Positions 5,604 through 8,620 of a stretch of DNA of 8,620 bases are shown here, one piece after another. Source of the stretch: Chloroflexi bacterium RBG_16_57_11 (lineage in GTDB: Bacteria; Chloroflexota; Anaerolineae; Anaerolineales; UBA4823); contig MGNS01000104.1 in NCBI GenBank assembly GCA_001795165.1, forward strand, positions 18,885 through 27,504. Reading direction: 5' to 3'. The position numbers and the translations under genes were made by a program. The stretch's first letter is position 1. Each line of letters opens with the position of its first letter. A model generated the notes under the pieces. It saw only the letters and a list, made by a program, of their open reading frames with translations, made no database searches and had not been told where the DNA came from.

Positions 5604-6553
5604 GCCGGATCCTGCTACGCATCCTCGAGACGCCCCAAGAGATGAGCGCGGTGGAGGAATTACAGCGCCAGGTCTGGCCTGGAGACGATACCGAAATCGT
5701 GCCGGGGCATATGTTACTGGCAGCGGCGCACAACGGTGGCCTGGTCGTTGGCGCCTATAACGCCGGAGAGCCCGAAGATGGAGTAGACCACGAAGAACTG
5801 GAATGGGGCGCAATATCTCCGGAGGCGCCGCTGGTAGGTTTTGTGTTCGGCTTTCCGGGGCTTTACACCACACCTGACGGCCCACGCCCAAAACATTGCT
5901 CGCATATGCTCGGCGTCCAACCCGATCATCGTGACCAGGGTATCGGTTTCAAGCTCAAGCGCGCCCAATGGCAGATGGTACGCTACCAGGGCCTGGACCG
6001 CATCACCTGGACCTATGACCCGCTGCTCAGCCGCAATGCACATTTGAACGTCACCCGGTTGGGGGCGGTGTGCAATAGCTACATAGAGGAAGCCTACGGC
6101 GAAATGCGCGACGGGCTAAACGCCGGCCTGCCCTCCGACCGCTTTCAGGTGGATTGGTGGATCCGCTCGCAGCGGGTCAACCGGCGTCTGAGCAAGCGCC
6201 TGCGTCGCCAGCTTGATCTGGCCCATTACCTGGCCGCGGAGACAACCATCCTGAACCCTTCCGAGATCGGCGAGGATGGGTTGCCGAGTCCACCGGCCGC
6301 GTTTCAACTGGGCGAGATCAAAAACGTGCACGCAGAACAAGAGCAGCAGCCGCTCCTGCTGGTGGAGATCCCTGCCGATTTCCTGAGGCTCAAAGCCGCC
6401 AGCCCGGCGCTGGCGCTGGAATGGCGCCTGCATACGCGCTATCTGTTCGAAACGCTGTTCGAGCGCGGCTATCTGGTGACCGATTTTGTGCACCTGCCGG
6501 GGACGTACGCACGCAGCTTTTACGTTTTGAGCTACGGTGAGGCGAAGGTTTAA
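5600..6553 (+). CDS. GNAT acyltransferase, COG3375 type, possible amino acid N-acyltransferase
   Basis: The 317-residue protein has an N-terminal GNAT domain. HMLGVQPDHRDQGIG (102-116) is the strand and RxxGxG pyrophosphate loop that binds acyl-CoA, preceded by the family-typical GLYTTPDGPRPKHCSHML block. Residues about 190-317 form a second, non-GNAT part with a polar, probably flexible stretch (220-250) and a conserved-looking end (WRLHTRYLFETLFERGY, 275-291). That architecture matches the COG3375 family, whose members I recall lying next to N-acylamino acid racemase genes. In Geobacillus kaustophilus a GNAT protein of the racemase operon N-succinylates D-amino acids, which is the basis of the suggested role. 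The start ATG overlaps the SDR stop (ATGA). The gene ends its operon, 297 nt before the racemase. The acyl donor and acceptor are not shown by sequence. Confidence 0.85.
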   Translation: MSRILLRILETPQEMSAVEELQRQVWPGDDTEIVPGHMLLAAAHNGGLVVGAYNAGEPEDGVDHEELEWGAISPEAPLVGFVFGFPGLYTTPDGPRPKHCSHMLGVQPDHRDQGIGFKLKRAQWQMVRYQGLDRITWTYDPLLSRNAHLNVTRLGAVCNSYIEEAYGEMRDGLNAGLPSDRFQVDWWIRSQRVNRRLSKRLRRQLDLAHYLAAETTILNPSEIGEDGLPSPPAAFQLGEIKNVHAEQEQQPLLLVEIPADFLRLKAASPALALEWRLHTRYLFETLFERGYLVTDFVHLPGTYARSFYVLSYGEAKV

Positions 6554-6630
6554 GGGCTGGGTTTTTCACCTCCTAACCAACCTGCAACCGACTGGTTTTC
6601 AAATAGAACATCCAGATTGGGGGAGCTTTC

Positions 6631-6732
6631 ATGGTGAAGTCACTGACGCCTGATGTGACGGTCGAAGATGCGCGGCGCCTGTTGGGCATCGGCACAGACC
6701 GGTTTTTGATCTCCTGGCTGGACATGACTTGA
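6631..6732 (+). CDS. 33-residue ORF between the GNAT and racemase genes
   Basis: ATG at 6631 is preceded by GGGGGAG (6619-6625) with a 5-nt spacer, a strong ribosome binding site. The frame closes with TGA at 6730-6732. The peptide starts MVKSLTPDVTVEDARRLLG and ends in a hydrophobic RFLISWLDM segment. The T-V-E-D-A-R-R-L-L-G part looks like the first helix of a helix-turn-helix or similar small domain. It could be the remnant of a longer gene or a true small protein; no continuation in another frame was seen. I do not recognise a family. Confidence 0.42.
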   Translation: MVKSLTPDVTVEDARRLLGIGTDRFLISWLDMT

Positions 6733-6753
6733 AAAGACGATGACCCCTGATTA

Positions 6754-6786
6754 AGGTGCAACGCACTTTGAAAGTGCGTCGCACCT
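6754..6786. repeat. 33-bp near-perfect palindrome
   Basis: AGGTGC (6754-6759) pairs with GCACCT (6781-6786). After one A/C mismatch, ACGCACTT (6761-6768) pairs with AAGTGCGT (6772-6779) around a TGA loop. It lies 21 nt after the 33-codon ORF and just upstream of the racemase promoter region. No T-tract follows (ATCACG), so a terminator is not clear. A dispersed repetitive palindrome or an operator for a dimeric regulator are alternatives. Confidence 0.6.
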
Positions 6787-6815
6787 ATCACGCAGGCGAT
6801 GATTCCGGGTAGAAT
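6786..6815 (+). promoter_or_regulatory. weak candidate promoter for the racemase-hydrolase pair
   Basis: TAGAAT (6810-6815) matches a -10 box in five of six positions. The -35 candidate at 18-nt spacing (TATCAC, 6786-6791) is weak and touches the end of the 33-bp palindrome. A start near 6822 would leave about a 29-nt leader carrying GGAG (6838-6841), 9 nt before the racemase ATG. Read-through from the upstream operon is an alternative. Confidence 0.28.
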
Positions 6816-6850
6816 GTGTATCTAGAAATATTCATCCGGAGAACCAGAAA

Positions 6851-7957
6851 ATGAAAATCACCCAAATCAACCTGCGCCACCTGCGCATGACCTTGCGCAC
6901 ACCGTTCGAAACCTCCTTTGGGCGCAGCGAGAGCCGCGACTGCATCCTGATTAAAGCCCATGCAGGCGACCTGGTGGGCTACGGCGAGTGCGTCGCCGAC
7001 GCCGAGCCGGGCTACTCCTACGAGACCGTCCAGACGGCCTGGCATATAATCCAGGATTACCTCGCTCCGGCGATGTTGAGCCAGGATATCCGGGCGCCCC
7101 AGGAGCTGCAAGAACGGTTCGGCTTCGTGCGCGGCCACCCAATGGCGAAGGCCGGGCTGGAGATGGCTCTGTGGGATTTACTGGGTAAGCGCGAGGGGCG
7201 CTCGCTGCGCGAGATGTTCGGCGGCACCCAGGAGCGGGTATCCGTGGGGGTCTCGGTGGGCCTGCAAGCTTCACCAGGCGCTCTGGTGGAGGTGGTTGGC
7301 GGGTATCTGGCGCAGGGCTACCGGCGGGTCAAGATCAAGATCAAGCCGGGGCGGGACACCGGCGACACACTGGCAGTGCGGCAGGCTTACCCCGAGCTGA
7401 GGCTGCAGGTGGACGCCAACTCGGCCTACCGGTTGGAAACAGCCCAGGCGCTCCACCAACTGGATGACCTCAATTTGCTGTTGATCGAGCAACCACTGGC
7501 GGAGGACGACCTGTGGGATCACAGCCAGCTGCAGAAGCGCTTACGCACTCCCATCTGCCTGGACGAGAGTATCCTCTCCGCCCGCCACGCCCGCCAGGCG
7601 CTGGAGATGAACGCCTGCCGGGTGATCAACATCAAGGCCGGGCGCGTGGGTGGGCTGAGCGAGGGCCTGGCGATCCACAACCTGTGTCGCGAGCGCGGCG
7701 TGCCGGTGTGGTGCGGCGGGATGCTGGAGACCGGCGTGGGGCGGGCGTCGAACCTGGCGCTGGCTTCACTGCCCGGTTTCACCCTGCCGGGGGACATCTC
7801 CGCTTCGGAGCGTTACTACCTTGAGGATATCACCCAGGAGCGCTTCACGCTCAACCCGGACAGCACGATCGACGTGCCTGGCGGACCCGGCCTGGGGGTG
7901 AGCCTGGAGCCGGCGGCGTTGGAACGGGCGACCCTGGCGGAGCTGAGCATACCCTGA
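6851..7957 (+). CDS. N-succinyl/N-acyl-amino acid racemase, NSAR/OSBS group of the enolase superfamily
   Basis: The 368-residue enzyme has the muconate-lactonising subgroup layout. An N-terminal capping domain (1 to about 125) carries the TPFETSFG loop (17-24) near the substrate, followed by a beta barrel with acid/base Lys K163 in KIKIK, metal ligands D188 (VDAN), E213 (IEQP) and D238 (CLDES), and the opposing base K262 in INIKAGRVGG. The late block WCGGMLETGVGRASN (287-301) is diagnostic of NSAR/OSBS. Positions match the Amycolatopsis enzyme within one residue (K163, D189, E214, D239, K263). R265 corresponds to Arg266 there, reported to favour racemase activity. These enzymes racemise N-acylamino acids, make o-succinylbenzoate for menaquinone, or both. 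No men gene is seen here, and a GNAT protein and an amide-hydrolase candidate are neighbours, so racemase is favoured. The start ATG 6851 has GGAG 9 nt upstream. Confidence 0.92.
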   Translation: MKITQINLRHLRMTLRTPFETSFGRSESRDCILIKAHAGDLVGYGECVADAEPGYSYETVQTAWHIIQDYLAPAMLSQDIRAPQELQERFGFVRGHPMAKAGLEMALWDLLGKREGRSLREMFGGTQERVSVGVSVGLQASPGALVEVVGGYLAQGYRRVKIKIKPGRDTGDTLAVRQAYPELRLQVDANSAYRLETAQALHQLDDLNLLLIEQPLAEDDLWDHSQLQKRLRTPICLDESILSARHARQALEMNACRVINIKAGRVGGLSEGLAIHNLCRERGVPVWCGGMLETGVGRASNLALASLPGFTLPGDISASERYYLEDITQERFTLNPDSTIDVPGGPGLGVSLEPAALERATLAELSIP

Positions 7958-7967
7958 TAGGAGGCTT

Positions 7968-8606
7968 ATGCGCACCTACGACATATCCCTGACCATCACA
8001 CCGGACCTGCCCACCTGGCCCGGCGATCCCAAGATTGTGCTGGATCGTTTTTCCAAAATGGAGGAAGGCGCCCCCTGCAATGTCACGCAGATCAGCGCCT
8101 GCGTGCATATCGGCACCCACGTCGATGCACCCTACCACTTCCTGGGCGGGCAGGCAGAGACGATCGAACAGATCCCGCTCAACATCCTGACCGGGCGAGC
8201 TTATGTGCTTCACCTGCCGGATGAGGTGGATCTGATCACGCCGGAGGTGTTGATCCGCCTCGGGATTCCGCCGCGCACCCGACGACTGCTGTTCAAGACG
8301 CGCAACTCGGCCTCTTGGAATCGTGATTACAATCGGTTCCACGAAGACTTTGTAGCCATCAGCGCAGAAGGGGCGGAATTTATCGTCGATCACGGGATCC
8401 GCCTGGTGGGAGTAGACTATTTATCTGTGGCGCCGTTTGCCGAGCCCAAGCCAACGCATGATATTCTATTGCAGGCCGGGGTTGTGGTGATCGAAGGGCT
8501 GAACCTTTCGCAGGTCTCGCAAGGGCGCTATTCGCTGTACTGCCTGCCACTGAAGATTGGCGGGGCAGATGGGGCTCCGGCCCGCGCCATCCTGATCGGC
8601 GTTTAG
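7968..8606 (+). CDS. cyclase-family metal-dependent hydrolase, kynurenine formamidase-like
   Basis: The 212-residue protein matches the cyclase/KynB family in length and motifs. It has LPTWPGDP near the N-terminus (14-21), the metal-binding signature HIGTHVDAPYHF (H47, H51, D53, H57), and near the C-terminus H164 and E176, 12 residues apart as for the catalytic His and Glu of KynB. Family members hydrolyse amides or lactams such as N-formylkynurenine, probably with zinc. The gene starts 10 nt after the racemase stop with AGGAGG (7959-7964) only 3 nt before ATG, so the two are co-expressed. No other tryptophan-degradation gene is in the window. The neighbours suggest the substrate may be an N-acylamino acid from the racemase, but true kynurenine formamidase or another amidase remains possible. 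Confidence 0.88.
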   Translation: MRTYDISLTITPDLPTWPGDPKIVLDRFSKMEEGAPCNVTQISACVHIGTHVDAPYHFLGGQAETIEQIPLNILTGRAYVLHLPDEVDLITPEVLIRLGIPPRTRRLLFKTRNSASWNRDYNRFHEDFVAISAEGAEFIVDHGIRLVGVDYLSVAPFAEPKPTHDILLQAGVVVIEGLNLSQVSQGRYSLYCLPLKIGGADGAPARAILIGV

Positions 8607-8620
8607 AGACATAAATGTGC

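Noticed and set aside
6568..6597. AACCA...TGGTTTTC as the terminator of the GNAT operon
   Set aside because: Only five pairs around a loop of more than ten bases; too weak to list as a terminator.
7330..7347. Tandem GATCAA-type repeat in the racemase gene
   Set aside because: It simply encodes the conserved KIKIK segment with the acid/base Lys.
74..8393. Long minus-strand open frames, such as 2637-3350, 3360-3857, 4014-4466 and 7851-8393
   Set aside because: They lie antisense to clearly conserved genes, are rich in Arg, Pro and Ala as expected from high-GC shadow frames, and show no family motif.
1..8620. tRNA, rRNA, CRISPR arrays, insertion sequences or phage genes
   Set aside because: No cloverleaf, regularly spaced repeats, transposase, integrase or terminal inverted repeats were seen on either strand.

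Overview
The window reads as a stretch of a moderately high-GC bacterial chromosome, with every recognisable gene on the + strand. GC counted by eye on four 60-base lines was about 65-68% in two ACS-gene lines and about 50-55% in two aminopeptidase-gene lines. The gene set suggests an environmental bacterium of the Chloroflexota (Anaerolineae-like) type: a leuB end, an N-acylamino-acid-racemase type enolase, a COG3375-type GNAT protein, an NmrA/NDUFA9-like SDR and an ACS-like acyl-CoA ligase. That taxonomic call is an inference from gene style, not from a marker gene.

Left end (1-602): the last 74 codons of 3-isopropylmalate dehydrogenase (leuB), overlapped out of frame by a small four-helix membrane protein gene of unknown function. 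Positions 603-1169 hold no recognisable protein family. They do hold two hairpins, a near-consensus sigma70 promoter (TTGCAT, 17 nt, TATAAT), a 24-codon ORF with a strong Shine-Dalgarno, a perfect GC-rich hairpin, and a 34-codon ORF whose stop codon abuts the ribosome binding site of the next gene. This looks like a regulated leader for the Xaa-Pro aminopeptidase at 1170-2411, which ends at a very strong hairpin (2442-2478).

Middle (2412-6553): after an intergenic region with a second G/C-rich imperfect palindrome and an extended -10 promoter comes a tight three-gene operon. It encodes an AMP-forming acyl-CoA synthetase (GTG start), an NAD(P)-binding SDR-type epimerase-like protein (9-nt gap), and a two-part GNAT acyltransferase of the COG3375 type (ATGA overlap).

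Right end (6554-8620): a 297-nt gap holds a 33-codon ORF with a good ribosome binding site and a long palindrome. A second pair of genes follows: an enolase-superfamily N-succinyl/N-acyl-amino-acid racemase (NSAR/OSBS group, all catalytic residues present) and, 10 nt later, a cyclase/kynurenine-formamidase-family metal hydrolase.

The most interesting reading is functional. In Geobacillus kaustophilus a GNAT succinyltransferase, an NSAR and an M20 desuccinylase convert D-amino acids irreversibly to L-amino acids. Here a GNAT protein and an NSAR-like racemase are neighbours, but the hydrolase is a KynB-like cyclase-family enzyme and an acyl-CoA ligase sits at the head of the upstream operon. 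The four could form a variant N-acyl-dependent amino acid inversion or salvage route: acyl-CoA made by the ligase, N-acylation by GNAT, racemisation, then amide hydrolysis by an unrelated hydrolase. This is a hypothesis from neighbourhood and motifs.
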